Shown here one piece after another: positions 8,045-15,444 of a DNA stretch of 33,591 nt. The notes beneath the pieces were generated by a model. It saw only the letters and a program-made list of their open reading frames with translations, was not told the origin of the DNA and did not search any database. The first letter of the stretch is position 1. Each line of letters begins with the position of its first letter. This DNA is from Anaerolineaceae bacterium UBA6107. Its GTDB lineage: Bacteria; Chloroflexota; Anaerolineae; Anaerolineales; Anaerolineaceae. Location of the stretch: the NCBI GenBank assembly GCA_002428455.1, contig DIWL01000072.1, positions 7,638 to 41,228 of the forward strand, in the 5' to 3' direction. A program made the position numbers and the translations under genes.

Positions 8045-8605
8045 TCAATCACCGAATGTCTGTTTTTCAAGTCGCAGGGCGAATTGTTCCAGGCGATCAT
8101 GCAGTTTCTGCCCATGGAGCGCATCGATCCTTTCAAATTCCGCAAGTAATTGTTGTTGATCCTCCGCCAGCAGCAAACGGTTTGTCATAGGGAACAACAT
8201 ATTCTCTTCCTTCCAGATATGATTCGGATAATAGAGATACAGGTTTTTCAAACCTTGTATCACATCCGTCCATCCCTCAACCCCGGATCTCCTGTAAAGC
8301 TCCATCGATTGCACAAGTTCGGCCACGTAATTATTGCTTTTCTTGTGTTCATTCTTCAATTGCACCAGTGGGCACCCCACCCTGGGTACTCCCCTTTTCA
8401 CCAAGGCAGGGAAAAGTTCATCCTCCTCCTTCGCGTGATGCCATTTTTGCGCAAAAACCCGCATAAATTCAATGATGTCGACCAGGGTCTCCTCGTCAAC
8501 CTCCCAACCATCCTCCATGTTTTCAGCAAAGACCTTTAATGCATCGACCACCCGCATGATCAATTTATGCTCATCTTCGAGTATTTCAGTTGGTAAAGTT
8601 GCCAT
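8045..8605 (-). CDS. hemerythrin HHE-domain protein
   Basis: 186 residues from the ATG at 8605; a GTG one codon upstream is less likely. GGGAGGG precedes it. The four-helix hemerythrin ligand set is visible: EDEHKL, KWHHAKEEDELF, LKNEHKK and YYPNHIWKEENMLF, providing the five histidines and two acids of a diiron site. Such proteins bind O2 or NO or take part in iron handling; which applies here cannot be told. It converges with the DtxR gene (21 bp apart) and diverges from the ubiE-like gene. Confidence 0.9.
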   Translation of the reverse strand: MATLPTEILEDEHKLIMRVVDALKVFAENMEDGWEVDEETLVDIIEFMRVFAQKWHHAKEEDELFPALVKRGVPRVGCPLVQLKNEHKKSNNYVAELVQSMELYRRSGVEGWTDVIQGLKNLYLYYPNHIWKEENMLFPMTNRLLLAEDQQQLLAEFERIDALHGQKLHDRLEQFALRLEKQTFGD

Positions 8606-8645
8606 CACTCCCTCCCTTTTCTAATCAGTACGCTGAAAGGCTGAC

Positions 8646-8711
8646 GCGCAATCCATTTGCGCAAATCAATAGTGAACCATTTACAGTCGATCATCCTCGA
8701 TTTATTAATCG
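8646..8711. promoter_or_regulatory. palindromes in the hemerythrin/ubiE divergent intergenic region
   Basis: The 210 bp between the two starts hold a perfect 12-bp palindrome ATTTGCGCAAAT (8655-8666) overlapping the inverted repeat GCGCAA-tccat-TTGCGC (8646-8662), and CGATT-TATT-AATCG (8698-8711). They are candidate operators for one or both genes. No regulator can be assigned. Confidence 0.4.
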
Positions 8712-8806
8712 ATGTAATCAACGACGCGTGGGATTATTCTTACTATACGGAAAAATGAAGACAATTTCAAGTGTTTCAAGTGTAGGAGACGCTAATTACG
8801 AACTGA

Positions 8807-8812
8807 TATAAT
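8807..8812 (+). promoter_or_regulatory. -10 box of the ubiE-like gene, probably leaderless
   Basis: TATAAT at 8807-8812 lies 6 nt before the ATG at 8819, so transcription would begin at or next to the start codon. No Shine-Dalgarno fits between them. A tandem 9-mer TTTCAAGTG (8765-8782) is just upstream. No good -35 is seen. Confidence 0.5.
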
Positions 8813-8818
8813 TGCCGC

Positions 8819-9520
8819 ATGGCTCATCTAAATGGAATAGAACGAGAAAAATTCGTTAACAAAACCTTCACGGATATCGCTTCCCGCTATGTTTTTATGA
8901 ACCACCTGATGACAGGCGGAATGGACATCCTGCTGCGTAAGGAAACAATCCGCATCGCTAACCTTAAAATGGGAGAGCGAGTGCTGGACCTGGGCACCGG
9001 CACCGGCGACCTGGCACGGGAAGCTCGAATTAAAAACAACGGCTTATTCCTTATCGCCTCTGATTTCACCCTGGCAATGATGACAGCCACCCGGGATTGG
9101 AACATGATCCAGCGCACAAGCGCAGACGCGCTGACACTGCCATTTGAAGAAGATACATTTAATGTGGTCATGAGCGGTTACCTGGTGCGCAATGTCTCCA
9201 GTCTCGAAAAAGCTCTTGCCGAGCAATTTCGGGTGTTGAGACCGGGAGGTCGTGTGGTCATCCTGGATATGACCAGACCGCGACATAACCTGTTGACGCC
9301 TATAATAAATTTTTACCTAAAGAGTATCGTTCCGTTGCTGGGGAGAATTTTCAATCGAAACCGGGACGCTTATACCTACCTGATCCAATCCACGCAAAAC
9401 TTCGTCACGGCAGAAAACATGGTGCTCGCCATGGAAAAAACCGGTTTTCAGAACATCCGGTTCCGCATCCGCATGTTCGGCACCATGGCAATTCACGATG
9501 GAATAAAACCCCAAGAATAG
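8819..9520 (+). CDS. ubiE: UbiE/MenG-family C-methyltransferase
   Basis: 233 residues. The N-terminal FVNKTFTDIASRYVFMNHLM matches the start of demethylmenaquinone/2-polyprenyl-benzoquinol methyltransferases. The SAM site is VLDLGTGTGDLA, followed by the acidic region IASDFT, SADALTLPFEEDTFNVV and the post-motif RVLRPGGRVVILDMTRP. In an organism without ubiquinone it would perform the last C-methylation of menaquinone (MenG), in the cytoplasm near the membrane. The context (hemerythrin, DoxX, membrane hemoprotein cluster) suits a quinone-related role but does not prove it. Confidence 0.87.
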   Translation: MAHLNGIEREKFVNKTFTDIASRYVFMNHLMTGGMDILLRKETIRIANLKMGERVLDLGTGTGDLAREARIKNNGLFLIASDFTLAMMTATRDWNMIQRTSADALTLPFEEDTFNVVMSGYLVRNVSSLEKALAEQFRVLRPGGRVVILDMTRPRHNLLTPIINFYLKSIVPLLGRIFNRNRDAYTYLIQSTQNFVTAENMVLAMEKTGFQNIRFRIRMFGTMAIHDGIKPQE

Positions 9521-9600
9521 GTCAAAACTCTTAACTACTACACAAAAAAAGAGAGTGGATGGATGTAATGATAATTTATGATATTGTTCATCTTATTTAT

Positions 9601-9619
9601 CCAATAATTGGTGTATAAT
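9601..9619 (+). promoter_or_regulatory. promoter region of the DoxX gene with a small palindrome
   Basis: TATAAT at 9614-9619 precedes the ATG at 9651 by 31 bp. The perfect palindrome CCAAT-A-ATTGG (9601-9611) sits immediately upstream, where a bound protein would block RNA polymerase. No clear -35 box is present. Confidence 0.45.
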
Positions 9620-9650
9620 AAGCCAAAATTATAAATAGAAAAGAGCAAAT

Positions 9651-10208
9651 ATGTCAAATTTTTTTGGTCCTTCAAGTTTACAGGATGCCCCTCTGATACG
9701 GTTCATATTTAGTAACACCAAAATGGCCTGGCTATGGCTAATCGTGCGCGTTTATGTGGGATATCAATGGGTAGATGCCAGCCTGCACAAACTCTCTGCA
9801 CCCGAATGGATGCAAACCGGTGCAGCCCTTAAGGGGTATTGGGAAAACGCCGTACGCATCCCTGAAGCGCCTGCCCGCGCCCCCATCCACTTCGAGTGGT
9901 ACCGCACCTTCCTTCAATATATGCTTGACAGCGAGTCCTATGTCTGGTTCGGTAAATTGATCGCCATCGGTGAATTCCTGGTCGGAGTTGCGCTAATCCT
10001 CGGGTTGTTCGTCGGGCTTGCTGCGTTTTTCGGTGCGACGATGAATTTTAGCTTCCTGCTGGCAGGATCGTTGAGTGCTGGACCACTGCTGCTTATACTG
10101 CAGATCCTCTTGATGATCGCCTGGAAAATCGCCGGTCACCTGGGTGCCAATTACTTCATCCATAAACGATTTGGCACATTCTGGCAGCCAGCCACAAGAC
10201 AAAGGTAA
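9651..10208 (+). CDS. DoxX/DoxD-family membrane protein
   Basis: 185 residues. Hydrophobic segments at about 24-42, 106-128, 130-150 and 152-168 and motifs such as WLIVRVYVGYQWVDASLHKL and GEFLVGVALILGLFVGLAA are typical of DoxX-like proteins. The family includes the small subunit of an archaeal thiosulfate:quinone oxidoreductase, but most bacterial members have no assigned reaction. AAAGAG precedes the ATG. The gene stands alone and is followed by a terminator shared with the convergent neighbour. Confidence 0.82.
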   Translation: MSNFFGPSSLQDAPLIRFIFSNTKMAWLWLIVRVYVGYQWVDASLHKLSAPEWMQTGAALKGYWENAVRIPEAPARAPIHFEWYRTFLQYMLDSESYVWFGKLIAIGEFLVGVALILGLFVGLAAFFGATMNFSFLLAGSLSAGPLLLILQILLMIAWKIAGHLGANYFIHKRFGTFWQPATRQR

Positions 10209-10224
10209 ATGCAGTAAGAGCAAA

Positions 10225-10800
10225 TTAAGCACCCTTGCGGGTGCTTTTTTGTTGTCTGTGTGAATTGAGAATCAACCAAAACCAACCAACCATAAGCAGT
10301 AGAAAACTACCGCCAACCGCCACCCATTTAAGCGGGGTAAATAGTGAGGCCAAGATTTCGGCAAACCTCACCCGCTCCGGAAAACCGGCCATCACAGCTG
10401 TGGTCATGGAATTCTCCAGAAGATCAAGTAGCATGGCGGCCAGTGGAACAATGTTCAACAAACGCCATTTTGAACTCTCATGGAATACCCGGCTTAAAAG
10501 CCAGCTCAGCGCGGTAACGAGGAAGCAAGTGTATACAATTGGAAACGCCAGGTCAAAGGTCCAGCGCGCGTGAATGTAAGCTGCACGGCCTGCGCTGCCA
10601 TACCACTTAGCCATAGCAAACAATTCACCACCACTATAGAATAACGAGGTATCCGGGGATCCGCTCCCCTGTGAATAAGTTTCAGCGATGCGGTTCTGCC
10701 CAGGAAGGGTGAGCGCGCTGAAAACGACGAAAACCAACAACGCTGCAATCGCGACCCAGCCACTTGATAAGCGGTAAAAGAAATTCGATAGATTTTTCAT
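10225..10800 (-). CDS. unrecognised four-helix membrane protein
   Basis: 191 residues of unknown family. Hydrophobic segments lie at about 14-33, 83-105, 114-136 and 150-178. Between the first two is a polar stretch of about 50 residues containing YSQGSGSPDTSLFYSGGELF and an aromatic-rich HARWTFDLAF. The C-terminus is short and basic. It begins 9 nt after the stop of the aminotransferase gene on the same strand and is almost certainly cotranscribed with it. Its final codons form a terminator hairpin for the gene coming from the other side. No function can be proposed. Confidence 0.75.
   Translation of the reverse strand: MKNLSNFFYRLSSGWVAIAALLVFVVFSALTLPGQNRIAETYSQGSGSPDTSLFYSGGELFAMAKWYGSAGRAAYIHARWTFDLAFPIVYTCFLVTALSWLLSRVFHESSKWRLLNIVPLAAMLLDLLENSMTTAVMAGFPERVRFAEILASLFTPLKWVAVGGSFLLLMVGWFWLILNSHRQQKSTRKGA
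10228..10250 (+). terminator. Rho-independent terminator of the DoxX gene
   Basis: AGCACCC (10228-10234), loop TTGC, GGGTGCT (10239-10245), then a run of T to 10250. The hairpin overlaps the last codons of the convergent minus-strand gene. Confidence 0.85.
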
Positions 10801-10809
10801 CTTCGTCCT

Positions 10810-12210
10810 CTACTTAAGAAAGGTGACAATAAAATCCAGGAATTTTTGCACATCAGCAAAATTACTCACCGGACCAACCGAGATGCGTACTGCGCCGGAT
10901 GCCTTTGTATTGATGCATAGGCGAAACTCATCATAAGTCAGACGCTGTTCATGATCCGGACGATTGAAACACGAGGTAAGCTCCTCCGGCAGGATATGCA
11001 GCGCCAGCTCACCTGCACCCGGGTTACAGAAGCAGCCGGTGCGCAGCGAGATGCCGTGTTGGTTGGCTTGCTGCTCAATCCAGCGGTGATCGATCACTGC
11101 GCCCTCTGGGGTAAAAAAGTTGGTCGAGATCGCTCCCCCGCGTTTTTTTGTATCCACCGGTCCGTAGATCTTGATCAGTGGTTTACCGTTGGAATGCTTC
11201 AACTCTTTCAGGTTTATCAACAGCCAACCCGTCAGGCAACGAACACGCTCGTGCACCAGATCCAAGCCCATTGATTCAAGGTGTTCCAATCCAATGGTGA
11301 CCGCGGGGATGTTGAGGAAATTCGGTGTACCGTCCTCAAAAGCAGCCGGTGCGTCGGCGAGGTAGTGCTTCTCGCCCTGCACAGATGCCACAGTGATCGT
11401 TCCACCGGCAAACCAGGGGCGCTGCAGTTTTTTCAACACTGACCGCCGGGCGATCAGCGCGCCAACCCCGGTCGGGTAACCGAACATCTTGTAGAATGAA
11501 ACCGGAACGAAATCCGCCGGCCAGGCGGTGAGATCAAGGCGATTGGTGGGGGCGAAAGCCGCGGCATCCAGCAGCACGTCCCAACCTGCATTGTGCGCCT
11601 TGTGAATCCACTCCAGCGGATGTTGGACCGAGGAAAAATTGGATTGTGCCGGGTAGGCAAACAGGTTGTTACAGTTGCCACGTGCCTTTTCCAGGTAATC
11701 ATCCAGCCTGTCCTCGGGTACACGCAAGCGCGGCGGCAGCACGGGAAGATATTTGACCTGGGCTCCTTTGGCAACGGCGAATTCCCGTATACCGTTGACC
11801 GAGTTGTGATTGTCAAAGGTTAACAAATACGTGCATTGTTCGCCAAAGGGATAAGCCTCTCCCACCAGCTTGAGGGCACCGCTGGCGTTGGAGGTGAAAA
11901 TGACCACGTAATCGTCCTCTGAAGCGTTGAAAAAACGCAACACAGCGCGCCGCGCCTGGTCCACCATCACCGTAGAAGCGCTGGAGGTGGGGTTGCTGGA
12001 ATGCGGGTTGCCATACACACCCTCCATCAGCAGCCGCTGATGACGCAGTACCTGTGATTCAGCATAGAGCCCGGAACCGGTGTAATCCAAATACACCTGT
12101 CCCAGGCGATCAAGCCGGCTGTATTCAAGTTCCCGCAGCCTATCCAGATTGGCGGTGGTTGAATACTCAGGAAATTTTTCAAGGAAACGGGAATATTGTG
12201 AGTTGGTCAT
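10810..12210 (-). CDS. class V aminotransferase, molybdenum-cofactor-sulfurase-like
   Basis: 466 residues of a PLP enzyme in the cysteine desulfurase superfamily. YLDYTGSGLYAES and GNPHSSNPTSSAS are typical of the MoCo sulfurase branch. The PLP site is provided by His135 (NHNSV), Asp215 (LLDAAAFAP) and the Schiff-base Lys241 (SFYKMFGYPTGVGAL). The persulfide loop is SLRTGCFCNPGAGE with Cys393 and Cys395. The C-terminal MOSC domain of eukaryotic MoCo sulfurases is absent. It probably mobilises sulfur from cysteine or a related substrate. The first gene of a two-gene unit with the four-helix membrane protein, divergent from the FNR-like regulator. Confidence 0.87.
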   Translation of the reverse strand: MTNSQYSRFLEKFPEYSTTANLDRLRELEYSRLDRLGQVYLDYTGSGLYAESQVLRHQRLLMEGVYGNPHSSNPTSSASTVMVDQARRAVLRFFNASEDDYVVIFTSNASGALKLVGEAYPFGEQCTYLLTFDNHNSVNGIREFAVAKGAQVKYLPVLPPRLRVPEDRLDDYLEKARGNCNNLFAYPAQSNFSSVQHPLEWIHKAHNAGWDVLLDAAAFAPTNRLDLTAWPADFVPVSFYKMFGYPTGVGALIARRSVLKKLQRPWFAGGTITVASVQGEKHYLADAPAAFEDGTPNFLNIPAVTIGLEHLESMGLDLVHERVRCLTGWLLINLKELKHSNGKPLIKIYGPVDTKKRGGAISTNFFTPEGAVIDHRWIEQQANQHGISLRTGCFCNPGAGELALHILPEELTSCFNRPDHEQRLTYDEFRLCINTKASGAVRISVGPVSNFADVQKFLDFIVTFLK

Positions 12211-12242
12211 AGCAGGATTAAACCATATTTTTTGTAAAAGGG

Positions 12243-12263
12243 TTGCGGGGCATCAACTATAAT
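12243..12263 (+). promoter_or_regulatory. promoter of the FNR-like regulator with a degenerate FNR half-site pair
   Basis: TATAAT at 12258-12263 lies 6 nt before the ATG at 12270, pointing to a leaderless mRNA. TTGCG-GGGC-ATCAA (12243-12256), directly upstream, keeps the spacing of an FNR box with one perfect half (ATCAA) and one half changed at two positions. It could allow autoregulation; this is inference. Confidence 0.4.
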
Positions 12264-12269
12264 TAAAGC

Positions 12270-12956
12270 ATGGATGAAATTCGCGAATTGGCACACAGGT
12301 TGGGAGACGTTCCGCAATTCAGAAGCATTCCCGGCGAAGAGGTGGTTTCGATCATCCGGATGGGTGATTTGCGCAATTATTCACAAAACGAGATCATTTT
12401 TCACGAGGATGACGAGTGCGCAGGAATGTTCGTGCTGATCAAAGGAAAAGTGATCCTGACCAAACCCGGGCCGGAAGGCCAGGAGGGAGTGATCAACGCC
12501 CTGGAACCGGTCATCATGTTAAACGAGGTGGCGGCGTTAGATGGGGGTCCGAACCCGGTCAGCGCAGTGGCACAAGCGGATTGCCGGCTATGGCATATCA
12601 GCAAGGAAAACATGCAAGCGCTCATCCTGCAATACCCGCAAATCGGCTTAAGTCTACTGGGAGTACTTGCCATGCGCAACCGTCAGCTGGTGAACTATTA
12701 CAGTGACCTCTCCTTCCGCAGCGTACACGCCCGCCTGGCAAAACATCTGCTGGATTTGAGCCACCAGGGTGAGCAGCCGATCGACCGCAAACAAAACCCG
12801 ATCAGGCTTATGGCGGCACGCATCATCACCTCACCTGAAGCCATCAGCCGCACTTTGCGAATGTTCAGTTCAACCGGGCTGATCCAGTACAACAGACTGG
12901 AAATCCTGGTCAGCGATCTCGACGGATTGAATGAAGCCGCCCAGTTGAATTTCTAA
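12270..12956 (+). CDS. Crp/Fnr-family transcriptional regulator with FNR-type recognition helix
   Basis: 228 residues: cyclic-nucleotide-binding-like beta-roll (about 15-110), long dimerisation helix (about 112-145), and a C-terminal winged helix (about 150-225). The recognition helix contains SPEAISRTLRMF: Glu190, Ser193 and Arg194 reproduce the E-x-x-S-R pattern by which FNR reads TTGA. Only two cysteines exist (Cys50, Cys105), so the four-cysteine iron-sulfur site of classical FNR is missing; sensing could be by heme, NO or another ligand as in DNR/NnrR-type members. A perfect FNR box lies just after this gene, before the 12-helix protein gene. Confidence 0.9.
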   Translation: MDEIRELAHRLGDVPQFRSIPGEEVVSIIRMGDLRNYSQNEIIFHEDDECAGMFVLIKGKVILTKPGPEGQEGVINALEPVIMLNEVAALDGGPNPVSAVAQADCRLWHISKENMQALILQYPQIGLSLLGVLAMRNRQLVNYYSDLSFRSVHARLAKHLLDLSHQGEQPIDRKQNPIRLMAARIITSPEAISRTLRMFSSTGLIQYNRLEILVSDLDGLNEAAQLNF

Positions 12957-12979
12957 TCATCGATCCGATCATCCAAGAA

Positions 12980-13021
12980 TTGATTTAAATCAAAGACTTC
13001 TGAAAGTCAATCTGGTATCCT
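12980..13021 (+). promoter_or_regulatory. perfect FNR box and class II-type promoter
   Basis: TTGAT-TTAA-ATCAA (12980-12993) is an exact FNR/DNR consensus palindrome. Its centre is 12986.5. A -10-like TATCCT at 13016-13021 would give a start near 13028, placing the box at -41.5, the classic position for activation. AGGAG (13044-13048) and the ATG at 13056 follow. Confidence 0.8.
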
Positions 13022-13055
13022 GTAGTTTAGTAACTTCACACACAGGAGTACGCTC

Positions 13056-14540
13056 ATGACATGGATCGGCAATCGATTTAAGTTCCTGTTTCGCTCGACG
13101 AAAGGGTTAATTCTGGTCGCCATCGCCTTTGCCGCGCTCATCTCTGCCTTTTTCGGCCTGCTCTCGGGACCAATGGCGGATTACGGCATCAAGGATGTAG
13201 TGGTGAAAGCCCTGAACATTGACCTGCAGCCAGCCGAAAGAGAAGGCCGACTGATCGCCCTCTACCACACCCTGGCAATGGTGATGATCGCGGTAGAAGT
13301 ATACATGATCACCGACCTGCTGAAGATGAAGGAAAATCAGCGCTTGTCGATCAACAGCACCGTTACGATCGGCTACCTGATGGTCATCTTCGGCGGACTG
13401 CCCTTTGCTTATTGGGGGCACAACTGGGTGTTACATGGCATCTACATTGCCGGGTTGTCGATCATTTTCTTTGCCGGGTGTTTGCTTCTCGTGGCGTTAT
13501 GGCCGTGGCAAAAAGACCTGAAGCTCAAGGACAAAGAGTACGCACACACGAGGAGGGGTTTCGACCTGGAAAGGGTCGCCTTTTTCATGGTCGCGTTGGT
13601 AACTTTGATCTCGGCAATCTTCGGCGCCGTGCCCGGATCATTCTTTGGCAACGGATTCGAATCCTTTCTGGCGGAAAACGTGGTGCGCGAGCCGCACAAG
13701 ACCGCCCTCGACCTCTCGGTCATCGGCCACCTGCACATCATGCTGGCCCTTATCGCCATCATGTGCGCGTTGATCATCGGCCGCTGGATGGATTTCAAAG
13801 GCATTCTGCACAAGATCGCCATGCCGTTGTACATCTTCGGCTCGTTTGTGCTTTCGATGGGCACCTGGCTGGTGGTGAAATTTGAAAATATCGCCCACGC
13901 CATAATTTACGGCGGATCAACCATCGCCATGCTGGGGGCATTATTACTGGTCATTTTCTCCTGGAAAAAACTCATTCGCGAAGGGTTGGAAGTGAAGGGG
14001 ATCCGCAAGGGAAATTTCTTCCAGGAGATAGCCGCGCTGATGAGAGACCCGATCAAATTCGGTCCAACCTGGCAGATGGTCTTCATGAATTTCACCGTCA
14101 GCGGTATCGGTATTTTCACCGCAGTAAAGCTAGACGAGGTATTCCGTCAATGGCAATTTATGGACGAACGCTCCCTGCTAACCGGTCACTGGCACATTCT
14201 GGCGACGCTGACCGCCACCATTCTCCTGCTGTATTATGCCGACCTGGCAGGATTGAAAGGAAAAGCCCGCAAGTGGTTTGGCTGGCTGGTGATCATCTTC
14301 TCTGATGTGGCGTTTGGCGCGGTGACCATTTACGAGATGAAACGGCTCATTGTTGCCGAAGGCGCACAACAACCACTGGTGAACCGGGCTGTGTTGGCCG
14401 GCGATATCGGCGTCATTACTTTACTGGTCGCCCTAGCAGCATTGATGGTGTGGCGATTGATCGACCTCTTTAAAAAGAAGGGCAGGTGGACGGTTGAGAC
14501 AGACCACCGCCTTGATAAAAAAGAGGAGGTGAAAAAATGA
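13056..14540 (+). CDS. 12-helix histidine-rich membrane protein, divergent heme-copper-oxidase-like
   Basis: 494 residues, about 12 hydrophobic segments in three blocks of four. The blocks align with each other at an offset of about 154 residues: ISAFFG (29) with ISAIFG (185); LYHTLAM (His71) with IGHLHIML (His225, His227) and TGHWHILA (His378, His380); HGIYIAG (His127) with HAIIYGG (His281). Histidines thus lie in helices 2, 6 and 10, as in the catalytic subunit of heme-copper oxidases and NO reductases. The HPEVY motif of helix 6 and the HH pair of helix 7 are not found. A heme O synthase-like gene follows in the cluster. I infer a membrane hemoprotein; redox reaction unknown. Expression is probably FNR-controlled. 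Confidence 0.62.
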   Translation: MTWIGNRFKFLFRSTKGLILVAIAFAALISAFFGLLSGPMADYGIKDVVVKALNIDLQPAEREGRLIALYHTLAMVMIAVEVYMITDLLKMKENQRLSINSTVTIGYLMVIFGGLPFAYWGHNWVLHGIYIAGLSIIFFAGCLLLVALWPWQKDLKLKDKEYAHTRRGFDLERVAFFMVALVTLISAIFGAVPGSFFGNGFESFLAENVVREPHKTALDLSVIGHLHIMLALIAIMCALIIGRWMDFKGILHKIAMPLYIFGSFVLSMGTWLVVKFENIAHAIIYGGSTIAMLGALLLVIFSWKKLIREGLEVKGIRKGNFFQEIAALMRDPIKFGPTWQMVFMNFTVSGIGIFTAVKLDEVFRQWQFMDERSLLTGHWHILATLTATILLLYYADLAGLKGKARKWFGWLVIIFSDVAFGAVTIYEMKRLIVAEGAQQPLVNRAVLAGDIGVITLLVALAALMVWRLIDLFKKKGRWTVETDHRLDKKEEVKK

Positions 14541-15442
14541 AAAAATTGATCATTTTCCTTGCCATCGGACTACTGCTCAGTGCCTGCCAACCGGTTGATT
14601 TCCAGGAAAAACCGCCCGTATTCAATACCGGGATCGACCCGAACGCATGGGCGACCGTCCCGGCGGGAGAATTCCTGCAGGGGCAATTCAATAAAGAAAT
14701 GACCATAGATCATGATTACGAAATGATGGTGACCCCGGTGACCGTAGCCCAATACGCGGATTATCTTAATGAAGCGCTGACCGCCGGCACGATCAAGATC
14801 GTGGATGACCAGGTAGTTGGTTATTACGAGGGCGAGCCGTTCCAGGCAGGACGTCATGAAGAGGAATTCCCCGCAGGAGATTACCTGCACATCCCGTTGG
14901 CAGATGAGTTTCTGAGGTTGAACTATGATGGTGCCCGTTTCACAGCCAAGGATGGATGGGAAGACCACCCCATGACGGTGGTTTCATGGTTTGGTGCTAA
15001 CGCTTATTGCGAGTCCTATGACTGGCGATTGCCCACTGAACTGGAGTGGGAAAAAGCGGCGCGCGGGACGGACGGTAGAGCTTTTCCATGGGGGAATGAT
15101 ACTGCGCGCAATAATGCCAACTTTTACTTCAGCCGTGATCCATTCGAGAACATGAAGACCTTCGGTTCGCGCACCACACCGGTTGGCTTTTATAACGGGA
15201 AAGTGTATGATGGTTATCAAACACTCAATTCTGTCAGCCCTTACGGTCTCTATGATATGGCAGGTAATGTATGGCAATGGACGGGAGATGATTATGATTC
15301 TCAACATTACCGTTACATGCGCGGGGGCAGCAAGGATGTTTACGAATTGAACCTGCGCGTGTGGGCACGCAACAACGCCACCCCAACCTTCGCCAGCCCG
15401 GGCGTCGGATTCAGGTGTGCACGGGATAACAAGCAGGAGTAA
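14537..15442 (+). CDS. SUMF1/FGE-sulfatase-domain lipoprotein
   Basis: 301 residues. A lipoprotein signal ends at LLLSAC with Cys17, so the protein should be anchored outside the cytoplasmic membrane. The rest is one SUMF1-type domain: VPAGEFLQGQFNKE, VTPVTVAQYADYLN, PMTVVSWFGANAYCESYDWR, LPTELEWEKAARGTDGRAF, GLYDMAGNVWQWTGDDY and a GVGFRCARD end. The paired active-site cysteines of true formylglycine-generating enzyme are not evident, so a binding or structural role is more likely. It overlaps the preceding gene by 4 nt (ATGA) and has a GAGGAGG ribosome site, so the two are tightly coupled. Confidence 0.85.
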   Translation: MKKLIIFLAIGLLLSACQPVDFQEKPPVFNTGIDPNAWATVPAGEFLQGQFNKEMTIDHDYEMMVTPVTVAQYADYLNEALTAGTIKIVDDQVVGYYEGEPFQAGRHEEEFPAGDYLHIPLADEFLRLNYDGARFTAKDGWEDHPMTVVSWFGANAYCESYDWRLPTELEWEKAARGTDGRAFPWGNDTARNNANFYFSRDPFENMKTFGSRTTPVGFYNGKVYDGYQTLNSVSPYGLYDMAGNVWQWTGDDYDSQHYRYMRGGSKDVYELNLRVWARNNATPTFASPGVGFRCARDNKQE

Positions 15443-15444
15443 CA

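Noticed and set aside
9775..9960. 61-residue frame within the DoxX gene
   Set aside because: Fully inside a well-supported gene in another frame, no ribosome site.
13412..13885. 157-residue plus-strand frame inside the 12-helix protein gene
   Set aside because: Arg/His/Gly-rich composition typical of an out-of-frame reading of a membrane-protein gene.
13056..14540. Calling the 12-helix protein cytochrome oxidase subunit I or NorB
   Set aside because: HPEVY and the helix-7 HH pair are missing, so a specific name would overstate the evidence.
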